Positions 35,398-47,224 of a stretch of 64,000 nt of DNA are shown here, one piece after another. The DNA is from Arthrobotrys musiformis (Eukaryota; Ascomycota; Orbiliomycetes; Orbiliales; Orbiliaceae): positions 1,612,001 to 1,676,000 of the forward strand of contig JAVHJL010000010.1 of NCBI GenBank assembly GCA_036971715.1. Reading direction: 5' to 3'. The notes under the pieces were generated by a model that was not told where the DNA came from, made no database searches, and worked only from the letters and a program-made list of their open reading frames with translations. Within the stretch, counting starts at the first letter, position 1, and each line of letters begins with the position of its first letter. The translations under genes and the position numbers were made by a program.

Positions 35398-36063
35398 GTG
35401 ACATGTGGAATACAAAAGCGACTTCGTGGCCACAATGTACATTACTTCGCAAGTGATGACACCGATGCGAAAAGAGCTTCTAAAGAGCTTGTGAGCACGG
35501 CGAAGGTTATCTTGGGACTTTCTGATATCGTCATGCTTAAATTCGGCTTCTCAGGCGACTACGACACCGACACATACTAGAACAGAACCAGCAGCGAACG
35601 TATCAATCTCGCCCGCTCCTTAATTAAAAGGTCGCAAATTGCTCATCTCTCATCTCGCAGGAAATAGCATCTTGAATCAACCAAGGGAGCTCGTTTTGCT
35701 TAGGAGGACCACACGACACGAGCCAGGGGTTCTATGGTGGACATCGACGGATTTTTTTCTTCAGCTTCAATTCAGCTAAATGTCGAGGCATTCGGCGTGC
35801 TGGATATCTCCCGTATAGGTGATTGTTGCCACTCAGAAGCCTTTGTGGGGCAGAACATCCCACGTGAAGGAACGATCGAGGTTTTAGCAGCATCTAGCCC
35901 TGACGCAAGAACTGTTGCAATCATCCAGAAGGCCGAGGATGTGGACATGTTCACCAGCCATTTCTCCTCGAAATGCGAACGATGGCTGCCCAAGATGAGA
36001 AATCATCCATTATCATCTCTCAGGGGTACTCAACGCCACCGAGAAACGAAGGGATCCAGTTGA
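35398..36063 (+). pseudogene. Decayed caspase-like (p20) gene
   Basis: Two open segments on the plus strand, 35398-35580 and 35734-36063, resemble parts of a fungal caspase-like domain. The second holds GVLDISRIGDCCHSEAF, which matches the catalytic-Cys motif (DCCHSG) with Glu replacing the usual Gly. It is followed by GTIEVLAASSPD and DMFTSHF, the usual 'iEiLaAsg ... FT' continuation of the fold. The first contains RLRGHNVHYFASDDTD, like the 'L...g..V..f...D' stretch that precedes the His-containing strand, but the expected GHG is absent. The two are separated by stops, and no intron with good sites joins them. It is probably a relic of a metacaspase or caspase-domain protein. Alternatively the true exon structure is more complex than I can see. 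Confidence 0.45.
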
Positions 36064-39000
36064 GACGAAGTCCACCTATGAAATGATCTCATGTATGGGC
36101 ACAATCGATGCAATCCAATTCTCTTCCTAGTTATAACGACACCTGAACGACCAGACGAGCTCCTAGCCCCCCTTCTGCAGCCGCCCGAACTGTTGCTGTT
36201 TCCACGACGACAGCACTCCGCTCCGTAGCCTTGGCAGTCCACCTCTGGAATTTTCGGCGGGGCAACCAAATTTTACAGTCGTGATAAAGTTCAAAATAGC
36301 CCCTTCAGCTACCGGCGGATTTTGAAATCAAAGTTACCGCCGTGAATGGCACCAGCTGAAAGGTAGCGCTCCAGGCAGTTCCGTGCACACATCTCTACAT
36401 TTATATCACTTAGAAGCTGGCTTAGTGCCGAGTAGATAGAATTTGCTCCGATATTTTCTCAGGGAACCTCCTTCCGTCGTTCCTCGGACCGGACCTGCAG
36501 CCGCCTTATTCAACCCTAATCTTGTGTTCTTCTAGATCTAAACGTGTTATAGTCTAAACCCTTAGCGCTATACCGCAGAACATTTTAGCATTAGCATCGG
36601 CCATAATTAAGCTTGTTTGGTATCTGGGCCAAACTAAAATTACGCCATATATGTACAGTTATCTATATATTATACATTGACAGCTATATCTGCTAAGGTG
36701 GTTTGCATACTCGGCATGAATATGATTTCCATCGGTCGCTCTTATGGGAAGCTCGCGAAAAAATCCAATGTTGCCATGTGATCGACTTCGAAATACTGAA
36801 AATGGTCTAACTCGTACTCGAGGGCCAGAAGAAAAAAGATGAATGTGGAAATACAATAGAATGTCTAGACCCGTTCGCGGGACCTAAAGGTTCCGGCGCA
36901 TGTTGTATGGAGACGGCTCAAAAAACTACGATGAATGGGGACTGAGTCTAAGGGAGAGGAATGGTATTTATTCAATAGGACCTCGCAAATTTGATTACTC
37001 GTAACCGCCCAATGCAATGCCGGCTGTAGCTCTGCCGAACTCAATAACCGTTCCATATCAATACGAGAACGAAGTTTGGCTAGCGCTAACGATCAGAGGA
37101 ACGTGAATTGATTTCTGGGTCACATGGCGGGCCCGGGCTGTGAAGGGGTTCCAAAAATTTTGTCGCATTCGGAGCCCATGCACCGATCTAAATCCTCCGT
37201 TACACGAAGGACATCCACACTCGCTTCAAAAGTTGGTGTATCTGAGAGGTTTTAGGTATGAGGCAAGGCGTTAGCTTCAGATGCACCAGCTAGCTCAACG
37301 TTTGCCTTCGCGCAGTCATTTTTGTGCTTCTTGTGCTCAAAGAAAAATTTGCTGCCACGGTCAATAGCCTGTATGTAGCACTAAATCCGCTTTATGAAAT
37401 TAAATTCTGCTCTGAGGACTGCGAAAGCTGGAACCGCGAGGCCAGAACAACCCCACTGGTCCATGCACAGCCCTTTGAAAATGGGGGGACGTCGCGTCGA
37501 CCCTACAAGGTTCCACTTAGGCTCACTCATAACGACTACCAAAAATCTCTGAAGACCAATCCAATGTTTGAGTTTTCCTAGCCGGTTATATTTCGTCTCG
37601 AGCGGCCCGAATACTTTGTTCTATTTGTGGGAACAGCAAACATGTATCTGTGCACACGAATCGGAGGGATTCGGGAATTTTACACCATATGAAATTAATT
37701 GATGCTAATCGCAATCAATTTTTAACATTAATAATGATAGCTCGCTATCTTTTACAGAAACATATTTTAGCCACGGGTGGAGAATTATTCCCGGCCAGAA
37801 TGTCTTGGCAATTATATGGGAAGCCATAGCTGTGAGCCAGCCTCGGATTTCGTTTTGGCCGTCCAACTTCTCGACTACATATATGGCATAGCCTCGGAGT
37901 AACTTTAGCCTTGACGTCCCCAATTTTTTTTTTCTTGGGGTATGTTGTGGGGATTGCTCCACTTCGCTTGTTGATGCAATGCCGACATCAATCACATTTT
38001 TACAGTCTTACTTCGTGCATTGCCTCAGGCTTGTCAAATTCACCAGTAACCTTTTTTTTTTTGGTGAGTGTGGATAGCGACGTGCAGATAGTCGGACGGC
38101 GATAGTATAATGTATATAAAATTCAAAACAACAATGCGTTTTATGATGTCAATTTGCCCACCTACCTATCGATCAGTATCGAAATTAACCAGTATCCTCC
38201 TGGCGCTATGACAAAAAGTCTGCTGCGGGGACGGAGAAGGAAAAAGTGGGAGAGGTTGGGGAACCGCTGCCAGCACATCACACCACAGTCAACCCCATTT
38301 ACAATTGCCAGGAATTCAGCTGCACGATATGCGTCAAAACTAAATAACCTATAACAGACGCTTTTAATAAATCTAGTCCGCTCAACTTAAGCGCCAAGAG
38401 ACACCGCTCACCGGTTGGCGGCACATACAGCATTGCTCACCGGTGGCGTTGAGCTCGCCTTCTCATACGTTATAATAAGCATCACACAATCAATTAATGT
38501 ACGGGGACAGGTGTGCAGCAAGCAGTCTCTCGTGGAACATTGACAGCCTTACACAAAGTAGCTGAAGTTAAGTACCTCAAATTGGCAATTGGTTTGTGAT
38601 CCAAATATTAGCTCGCGCCCACGAGGTGGAAACTGGCTAGGAGTTATGGGAGCTTGATAATACAGACTGCGGATACCATGGTTCATGGTGTGACATAGAT
38701 TGTACAACAGCTAGGGATACGTAATATTATCGCGTTCGCACTCAAGCTCGATGGGGCTCTAACTTTGAGACCAATGTCTCGGAAATACAACAAACACCGC
38801 AGACACTCATGCAGAAACTATCACGGCAGAGCTCGTTGAAACGGGGCCATCGCTGTGTGCGGTGGCGTATACGTTGAAGTGTGAGAAGTGCAGAAGGAAT
38901 GCAGGACAGAGGTGCGGATCTGGTCCTGGCGGGGGTCCAGGGGGCCGCCGCTCTTGTAATTGATGGAATCCAGTGCCGACTACACCCTTCTTTACACGTG

Positions 39001-39758
39001 GTGCCGCTCCTCGATTACAGTTGCTAATGCCATGCACATATATGCATAAGAAATTCGCACTCGCGAGAAGCATACTATGATCCTTTGCATACCCAAATTT
39101 CTCAGGATCCGGCCGGATCCCATATTGCGCGATTAATTGAAAACCTGTAGCCGGCTGCGAGGCAGAGCACCTGTCGTTGGATTCACACTTTTGTCCCCAT
39201 TGAAACAACAGGGGGGGAAGAGAAAAAGAAGAAGAAGGAGGGAAAAAAAAACCAATTGGGCTAGTGGGTATTCAAAAGGCGGTTTGCTGTGAGAGGGTTG
39301 AAGTGACGCCAATGTTGACTTTTTCTCACGAGAAAGCCACTAGCAAAGTACAGACATAGTACACATGATCATGGGCGAGCGCGCTCAGATCTAGATCAAT
39401 CCCACTCGGACCCTTTTTCAACAGAACCTTTCGTCCCTTTTTTGGCAGGCAACCAACATGCAGGTCTTACGGCTGAGGATGCTTTCCACGCTCTTCTTAA
39501 AAGGTGTCGGGTTGAACCGACCCAATCATTTTTGCGTTGTAATGCAGGGATACGCCTAATTAGGCCAACGGCAAAGTCAAAAAGGGGAAAGCTGAAAATT
39601 GCAACATCACAACGCGGCTCACCAAATTTATCGTGGCGTTCTTAACCCTGCCCGAAGGTTGGTATCTTTGCCAGGATCGCCAGGTCAATTATGCAGGCGC
39701 TGTCACGACGAGCGGCTGAAGTACATACATACAGCAGCGAGGCAGAGGGAGAACAAAA

Positions 39759-39759
<1 letters not shown>

Positions 39760-39791
<32 letters not shown>
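39760..39791. repeat. A32 homopolymer
   Basis: Thirty-two consecutive A residues about 240 bases upstream of the ATG at 40027, just 5' of the TATA box. A long poly(dA:dT) tract at this place could keep the promoter free of nucleosomes. Confidence 0.9.
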
Positions 39792-39793
<2 letters not shown>

Positions 39794-39853
39794 AAGAGAA
39801 TACACAAACTTTCTTTGCGTCTCCCTCATTTCTCCCAGAACCCTTTTTTTTTT

Positions 39854-39862
39854 TATATAAAG
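39854..39862 (+). promoter_or_regulatory. TATA box upstream of adhesin-like gene
   Basis: TATATAAAG, 165 bases before the ATG at 40027, preceded by a T run and the A32 tract. Confidence 0.45.
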
Positions 39863-40026
39863 GGCACCCAACGTGCCATATGTATAGATGAATTAAGTTT
39901 CCCGTGGACCACCGGATCTGCAAAGTAGTGCAGCATAGTTAACCTGTTTCCTGGGTTCTATCTAGTCGGAGCCTTCCCTCGTTGTAGTTAGCCTTTTCCT
40001 GCTTCCGTTACACGGATCTGTCAAAG

Positions 40027-42087
40027 ATGTTGACCTCCGTCCTCGTTCGGGCGGCGCTGTTCGCTGCAGCCGTTTCGGCTCTACCCCTCCCAATTGGTGT
40101 TTCTCGGAACCCAGCTCTCGAGACCATCCCGACGATGGAGGAACTTGAGAAGAGGACCACCTGCAGTGCAGACAACCTCCTTCGTTTGCTTCGAAGCGAG
40201 GCCAATCTTCCCGAGGCCATCCCATTCTGTCAATCGTATCTTTCCCGACCAAAGAATACGATTTATACCACGATCAAGCCAATTGTGTAAGTGTATCTTC
40301 GCTTCGCTTTTTAAACACAAAAAGCGAGATATATACACTTTTGAACTCTCACTAACCATCTCTTGAACAGTACGGAAACCACAACCGTCGTTGTCGAGGT
40401 CATCACAGACGTTGATGCAACTTACACCATCACACAGACGAATACCGATGATGCTACGGAGACTGATACTTATACAAATACTGTGACTGAGACTGATACT
40501 GTCGTGGAGACATTCACTGCCACTGAAATCTATTCCACCACGGCCACCGAGACTATCACGGATACTCAGACTGCTACTGACACCGCCACCGAGAGTGATA
40601 TCTCGACCGAAGTTGTGATTGTCACTATTTATGTCCCAGCAACTGAAGTTGAAACAGTCACCACCACCGTCTCTGAAACCGAGAGGGAAACTGTCGTCGA
40701 GACCGATACTTCGGTTGTGACAGAGACCGAAACTGAGACCTCGCGTACTACCGAGAAGGAGACCTTCACCTGGACCAAGGCGACAAAGACAGTCACCGAT
40801 ACCACAAAGACTACCGAAACTGACACTTCAACACACACCAGTCTGACCACAAGTTTCACTACCACTTGGACTACTATCATCGTCCTTACGACCACCAAGA
40901 CCACTGGCACAACCACCACGACCGAGAAGTTCACATCCACCAAGACTATCACTTCGACTATCACGAAACCAGCTACTGTCAAATATAAGAAGCGAACTAA
41001 CCCCAAGAGCCCAATCTCTGAGCAAGTTGGAACCTATCCTCCTTCTCGTATCTCGAGTGCTTGCAATTGCTTGACTCTCCCAGTTGAGGACATCACCATT
41101 TCGGTTACCGAAACCGTTACTCAGCAAGATACCGCGACTTCAGAAGAATATGTCACCATTACGAACACTGAGACCGCCACTGACACTACTGTTACCACAT
41201 TGACCGTCAAGACCACTGCTACTGAAGACGAGACTGTCACGGAAAGCGCAACTGTCACTGATTCTATCACAAATACTGAATCAATTACCGCCACCGAGAC
41301 TCAGACCGATGAGGCCACTGTCACCGAAGATGTTACCGAGACAACTTCGCTCACCGAGACAGTCTCTTCTGAAGTTACTGAGACCACCACGGGAACTGAG
41401 ACCAGCACAGAAACTGATTATGTGACTACCACCGAGGTTGACACCATCACGACCTCGATCACAAATACCGACCACGCCACTGAGACTTTGTCTCTCACCA
41501 ATACTAAGACTTGCACTAAGAAGGTCACCGCTACCTCCACCGCTTCAACTACCAAGGTCATCCTCACTACGGTCATTGTTTCGGTCACTAAGACTGTGCC
41601 AGGGACTGTTGTTAAGTCGACCAGCTCGACCAGTGTCTCCACCATCACTTCCACAATCACTTCCACCGTCAAGACCACCACCACCGTCACCACCACCGCC
41701 ACTAGCACTGTCTATAAGAAATTTAGAATTAAGTACTACATTGGTAGCAACGCCAGATGGGTTGCCGTTGTGAGTACCGGAGCTTATCAGGTCACTAACC
41801 GAAACAACGCGGAGGTGTTCCGTGCCTACAACAATTATATCGTCGCAGACGACGATAGCTCCTATCCCATCCAAAAATCCGGCTTTAATCAATGGATTTG
41901 GAAGACCGGTCTCTCTGGCGGAGAATCTAGATCCACTGGTGCCGTTGATAGCACGGATGACACCATTGACTTTGGCTTCACAGGGGGATTCAGTATCCGT
42001 TATTGTAGCTCTGGTAATAATCAGGCACTCTACGGGGGTACCTCAAGTTGCACCAGCATCTCCCAATTCTATGCTGATTACGATTGA
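40027..42087 (+). CDS. Large Thr-rich adhesin-like secreted protein
   Basis: Two exons, 40027-40286 and 40371-42087, with a GTAAGT donor and TTGAACAG acceptor, give 658 residues. The signal peptide (MLTSVLVRAALFAAAVSA) is followed by a propeptide-like stretch ending LEKR, a likely Kex2 site at residues 42-43. Then comes module 1, CSADNLLRLLR...IPFCQSYL. Two long Thr/Glu/Val repeat blocks (TETDT, TVTET and TATET units) are separated by KKR at about residue 291 and module 2, YPPSRISSACNCL. The C-terminal 120 residues after YKKF are not Thr-rich (RIKYYIGSNARWVAVV, FGFTGGFSIRYCSSG) and look like a folded domain that I cannot name. The repeats are probably heavily O-mannosylated, forming a rod, as in fungal adhesins. 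No GPI signal is present. It shares modules and intron position with the gene at 24839. Confidence 0.78.
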
Positions 42088-43089
42088 TGATTAAATTTTG
42101 TGTTTTCACGTGTGGGAGTATTAATTTCTTTTTGTTTTTCTTATGGATTTTATGGGCAAGGTTTATTTCTTTAGCAAAATGGACATGTAATGATTTGTTT
42201 TAATGTGGATGGAATTTTGGATGGAATTTTGGTATATCCTTCAAAATAAAAATAATAGTCACAATATACATCTGGTTCTCAGGGACCACCATTCATTCTT
42301 GCAAGCATGTCGCTCGAGGCATAAAGGTTGTCCATGTAGGCTTGTCTCTTCGCCTAATCCCTAGGCTTTGTCGGCAACGTGATTCCATTTCACTGGCTCT
42401 TCAGCTCTGTTCGTCAGATGCCCGTGCTTGATCTGGCTGCACGATTCAAACATGCTAACAATACCACGTGGCGATACATCTATAGCGGCTCCCGCAATCT
42501 CGTTGACCAATGTACCTACCATGCCGTTAACCGACACGCTGTCGACTCAATCTACCCTAAACAGCCAGAGACACAGATCTTTTTTTGTGTATAGATCTTT
42601 TCATTTGCACAGTTGGTGTCATGATTGAATATGGGCGGTTTACTCGAAGACTCGTCAATTTCCAACTTGTTTCAAATCTGCATTCTACTACTTGGAGAAT
42701 TCTATTTTCTTCCCGACGATATAATAAATGACGCGTAGCCTTGAGGTCTGGGTTTTTTACAATACGTTGAGTATGAGTGTATCTTGACTGGGATGCATCC
42801 GGATGTACAACGACTAGATTGCCATTTTGTTGCCGTTTAAATTAAGGCTTGTTCGAACGGTTATCCCTGAAGTGGCTGTGGTATCTGAAACATATTTAGG
42901 CATATATGTGCATACACGGTATTTTGTGGAGCCAAAAACGGTTGATCAATATACGTAAAGTTTTTAAACTATAACCAATTGACCGTATCGACAACACCTG
43001 ACCCGTTAGTATATATCCAGGGACATTAATATATTAGCCCGTCCTTCGCATGCATATGGCAAGTGCCCGCACTTGCGTTAATGGATCAC
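42088..43089. other. Convergent spacer
   Basis: 3' flanks of the adhesin-like gene (plus) and the secreted/GPI gene (minus). No other gene seen. Confidence 0.6.
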
Positions 43090-44042
43090 TCAACTCAAGC
43101 CTGCCACAACCCCAAATAATATCGCCGATAAAATCATAAACGTCCCTGCACGCACCCTCCCCGCTTCGGACGGTGTCTTTGCGCCGTCATCGAGAAAGTC
43201 GACCTGAGCCCCTACGCCGTTTATCCATGGCTGGAAGTTTAGGGTACTGGAAGATAATCTTTGGTTTTCTTCCGTTATCAAAGGGTTTTGTAAGAGGCCG
43301 CAATCAGCTGGGTTGCGAGTTTCGTCGAGGTCGTTGGTCAGGGTTATCGGTAGGTTGAAGATGGTATAATAGTCCGATGCGTTATAAGTGAAAGATTGGT
43401 GGATAGAAATCTGTAATGAGCAATGATGTTATTATCTGAGTAAATTAAATTGTAAATTATTTGCTCTCAGGGTCGGGACGAACATTATACTCTCCCAATC
43501 CCCTCCTTAGACAATCAGGCCAGATCCAATTTATATGTTTCACTGTACTTCCACGTTCCAAACTCAGTACCGGAGCCACGTAGCTATTGTTAAATCTCGA
43601 AGGCGGCAGCGTGTTATTGGACACGGTGAAATTGTGGCCATTCCCATACGAGGACAGAAATATAGTTATATTGTGGTAATATGTCTCTGTCAGGGGTCTG
43701 AGTTCGGTATCGTCATCCGAAGGGTTTGGATCGAAAAAGGCCGGTACGGTTCCATTTGGAAATGCTTGGTATGTGTATGGCGGCAGACGGCCGTTTCCAG
43801 AGACGTCTATGGCGACATGCAGCGTTGCTAGGAAAACACAACGGTTTGGTCATTAGACAGGTTTCTCGTTAGTAGGACTGCTGTGACTTACCGCCACCAA
43901 GAGGGGTAAAGGGCTGTGGAGCATCGACGATAGCTAGCCCTGGCGTGTAAATTTGTCCCCCGAGAATTGTAAATGTTCGGATGGCATTTGAATATGCTGC
44001 AAATGAAATGAAGGATATGGTGAAAAGGCAGAATGGTTTCAT
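43090..44042 (-). CDS. Conserved secreted, probably GPI-anchored protein
   Basis: Three exons on the minus strand (44042-43892, 43827-43484, 43410-43090) give 271 residues. It has a signal peptide (MKPFCLFTISFISFAAYSNA). The mature part starts RTFTILGGQIYTPGLAIVDA, then PQPFTPLGG and TLHVAIDVSGNGRLPPYTY. Later segments are YHNITIFLSSYGNGHNFTVS, GSTVKHINWIWPDC and, after intron 2, ISIHQSFTYNASDYYTIFNL. This combination is that of a widespread but uncharacterised ascomycete secreted family known to me only as hypothetical. The C-terminus (GRVRAGTFMILSAILFGVVA) is hydrophobic and fits a GPI signal. Several N-x-S/T sites are present. Intron 1 has a normal GTAAGT donor; intron 2 needs a weak GTTCGT donor, chosen because it restores the conserved GEYN-ISIHQSF join. 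Function unknown. Confidence 0.75.
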
Positions 44043-47000
44043 GGTGTTTTCGTTCGTGGGTTACGGCGGTGAATGGTAGCTATTATACCATGATCCATTT
44101 CCCCAGTTTGGTACAGACTCGACTTGGATGTATTTTCGAAGGGATTGATTCTAGAACGGAAGATCGAAGTGTTAAAAGGCGTCGTTCAATATTTGGCATG
44201 TTGACAGCCCACGGCCATCTGTTTGATGATCCATTTTTGTTTCTTGAAAGGTTTCTAGCGGACCGGTTGATACTTGATCTGTGCAATCCATGTTGCGGAT
44301 AAACAGGTTTCATCGATTGTTCCCCTAATATACTTTGGAGTTATTGGTGTTTTTAATTAATATGACGACTTTGTGCATGGGCTTGCGCTTGGCGGCCAAC
44401 GTCATGAAATTAAAAGTGAGACAGGAAATTTAAAAAGGGCGAAGAGCCCGAGTAATTAATTTACATAGCGATGGAAGTTATATACTTACTCAAGTAGTCA
44501 ATATCAATGCGGTTAGCGGGAATATTATGCACTTGATTTTTTGGATTGTGGTGGGGGCAGCGCAGCGGCTGTGACACCTCTGCGTCACCTCTGATTTCGC
44601 ATTTTACCAATATTTATACGCGCGTGGTACTAACACCACACGAAATTTCTACAAAGTCCGCCGCATGCGCATATACCAATCCGTGGTGGAAATTTTATAT
44701 ATCAGCGCGAAGAGTATCCAGAAAACGACGGGGTGGAATTTTCAAGTGCCCCTGCCGGAGACGAAATATCTAGCTTCGCGAGGAGTGTATATCCCTGAAA
44801 CAGCGATTGCAGCTTTTTAGTAGTACAATATTATATATTAATACATACAGATTTGGAACTTTCGACCTCCTTGATAGATTAAAGCTCGGGAATAACCACT
44901 AACGCTGACATATTATGTCTCTCACCAAGCGTTTGATATTGACGTCATCCGGCGGTGCGTATTCCAAAAACTTCGCATACGCCACAGCCACATCTGCACA
45001 GCTAGGGGCGGGGGGAGGTTCAGAGGGGTTTTCAAGAGAGAAGGGTCCTTTATCTCATTTTGGATGTAAGGCTGCATTGACATCGACTATGCCACCGAGG
45101 AGCAAACCTGTATAGTGGAAGATTCAAAAACATGAGATTTGGAGAACAGCTACAATAAGTGGGATTGACTTGGCTGATACCGAGAGCACGCCAAAGATCA
45201 CCCGACTCTTAGTAATGCTTGGTTATCGCAGTGGGTTGACAGGCGATGCACGAAATTGCCCCGGGTCGGCTGCAACCTAGCTGGCATCACGGCGAGAATC
45301 CGCAGTGTTTTCTCAGAAGCCCAGAGTGACCGTGAGGACCCTTTCCCGAAGTCAGCCTTTCTCTCCCTCCTTTTACTCTCCCTGTCTCCACCTATCCTCC
45401 TTATCCTTCTAACTCTCCGCCTCTAGAGCTCTGCTTCCCTACCCCCTACCCTCCCTGTTTCCTTGCTGACGCTCTTCCAGTCAATCGAAGCAAATGTTTC
45501 CTCGTCTGTTCTCTCGTCTGCCGCCGCCAGCTTGGCTGCAGACCAAAAAAAAATCGACTTTACCCCCCCAATCAACCAGGAGAACCCGCTTTTCCAGCCG
45601 GCATATAAGTATAGTAGACCAATGATAGATCGCCGTTGAGATTGCTTTCTCCTTTCAAAGGCCCCGCAGCACTGTACAAAATTCCAGCGCTGATTATATA
45701 GGTCAAACCGCGAGGAGTGGACATTTTGGAATCCCAATACCAAGCATTTATGACGACCATCGCCCTCCTCAACCACAGCATCCACAAGTCAACCTGCAGC
45801 GACGAAGCGGGGCTACCAGCACCTTTCTTCACCGTTATCGGCCACTTGTGGTACTTGAACTGGGCCTTTCGGGCTGGGAAATCGGTACAGACTGGCTCAA
45901 TCCACTCGAGCGGCTGAGATGTATGCGGGGCTAATCAAAGCAGATCGTTGTAGGTCCGGTACTACGGGCAGCACGGCATCTTGGTCAGAGGCCTTTAAGC
46001 TTTTCAACACACTGCGCCATCTGAAAGAGTAGCTTATCATTGAGTATTGGCCGTGGATATCAGGGTAGTGTGATGTGGGGCCCAAGGAGACGGAGTCGGT
46101 CTTGTAACAAGGGCCTGCGATAGAGTGAAGCGGAAAGTCCCTTATTCGGGCGGCCGGTGCACGCCTTGGACTTAAGTGATATGGATCATTGGAGAGTTTT
46201 GTGAAGAAGAAAAAAGGGAGGGGGGGTTCGTCCAAAGGGCCTCAACGGTCATGTAGCCTAATGCCCACTGAGCTTTCATTGGGAGATCAGCAAGTTTTGG
46301 TAGATCTGGGTGCTTCCATATATTAATTCTGCGGATTGTGTTGCGTCGTGTGGTTTTTCTAGCCCCGGGTTCGAGGCTATGGTTTTTCATATATCGCCTG
46401 AAATTTCCTATGATGATAATATTCTGAGGGCGGCTCCCCCATCTGCGGCCTGTAGCCGCCTGATTTTTGGTTGGAGTTCATTGTGCTGCGACAGCTGTGT
46501 TACAGCAATGAGTACATGTACATTATAAGCTATTGGTATCTCGAAATACGGACGGATTAAAAGAGGCTATCAGATTAGATCTAGTGATGATATATATATA
46601 AGTATATATACCTATCTACTTAGTAGGCAACATATATAGGATCCGGCTAGAACAAATTATGTATGTATTATACATTGCACAGAACACCGAACCGAGTCAT
46701 TGGGGTGGCCATCCAGGCCGATGGGGCGTATTTATTACTTGTGCATGTGCATGTGAGAGAAGTTCTAGTAAAAAGAGGTAGCCTCGAATCCAAAAAGAGG
46801 GGGTCTGGGCAAAAGCCCATAGGCCATGACTGAAAAAACATATGAATCGCAGTGGTATTTACTTAGCCTCGTTCCCAGCCGCACAAACAGTTATTAGAGC
46901 CAAGGCTTTCTGAAAACAATACTTGGAGATTTTAGCCCCTTGCAATTGTCCTTAAAGACCTGGGCGGCCCTTGATGTTTTCTTTCTCCTTCACGCTTGTT

Positions 47001-47224
47001 TTCCTTTCCTCACTCTCGGAGTCTCAAATTTCGGGTTGAATTGATATCTTTACTGTATGTTATATCGCGGGCTAAGGTTTGATAGCGAGTATACAGCTAA
47101 TTTTCTAACTCGAAAGAATTAAACTTTCAACTGCACTGCAGGAACCCAGTACCTCGCCAGGGTCCAGGATCTAGCACTAGTGGTCATCTTTATCCGATAT
47201 CCACCCAAGTTTCAACACAGTACT
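44043..47224. other. Long gene-poor spacer
   Basis: About 3.2 kb. The first part is the promoter of the minus-strand secreted gene. Minus-strand frames at 45423-45785 and 45572-45832 overlap each other and show no family motif, so they are not called. TA-rich steps occur near 46590-46620. Confidence 0.5.

Larger units (their letters stand above)
36064..40026. other. Long gene-poor spacer
   Basis: About 4 kb. Short frames at 37324-37581 (plus), 37705-37995 (minus) and 38807-39208 (minus) have no recognisable motif and are not called. A near-repeat of GCTCACCGGTTGGCG occurs twice near 38405-38450. An A run of 32 lies at 39760-39791, and the promoter of the adhesin-like gene is at its right end. 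Confidence 0.5.

Noticed and set aside
38405..38450. Two copies of GCTCACCGGTTGGCG-like sequence as a CRISPR or mobile-element repeat
   Set aside because: Only two imperfect copies; no array, no further copies seen.
39599..39928. Plus-strand frame with poly-Lys
   Set aside because: Caused by the A32 tract.
40629..41006. Long minus-strand Val-rich frame, and a similar one at 41418-41708
   Set aside because: Antisense shadow of the Thr-codon repeats of the adhesin-like gene.
45423..45832. Two overlapping minus-strand frames with Trp-rich parts
   Set aside because: Neither has a motif, signal peptide or good splice sites; they overlap in different frames.
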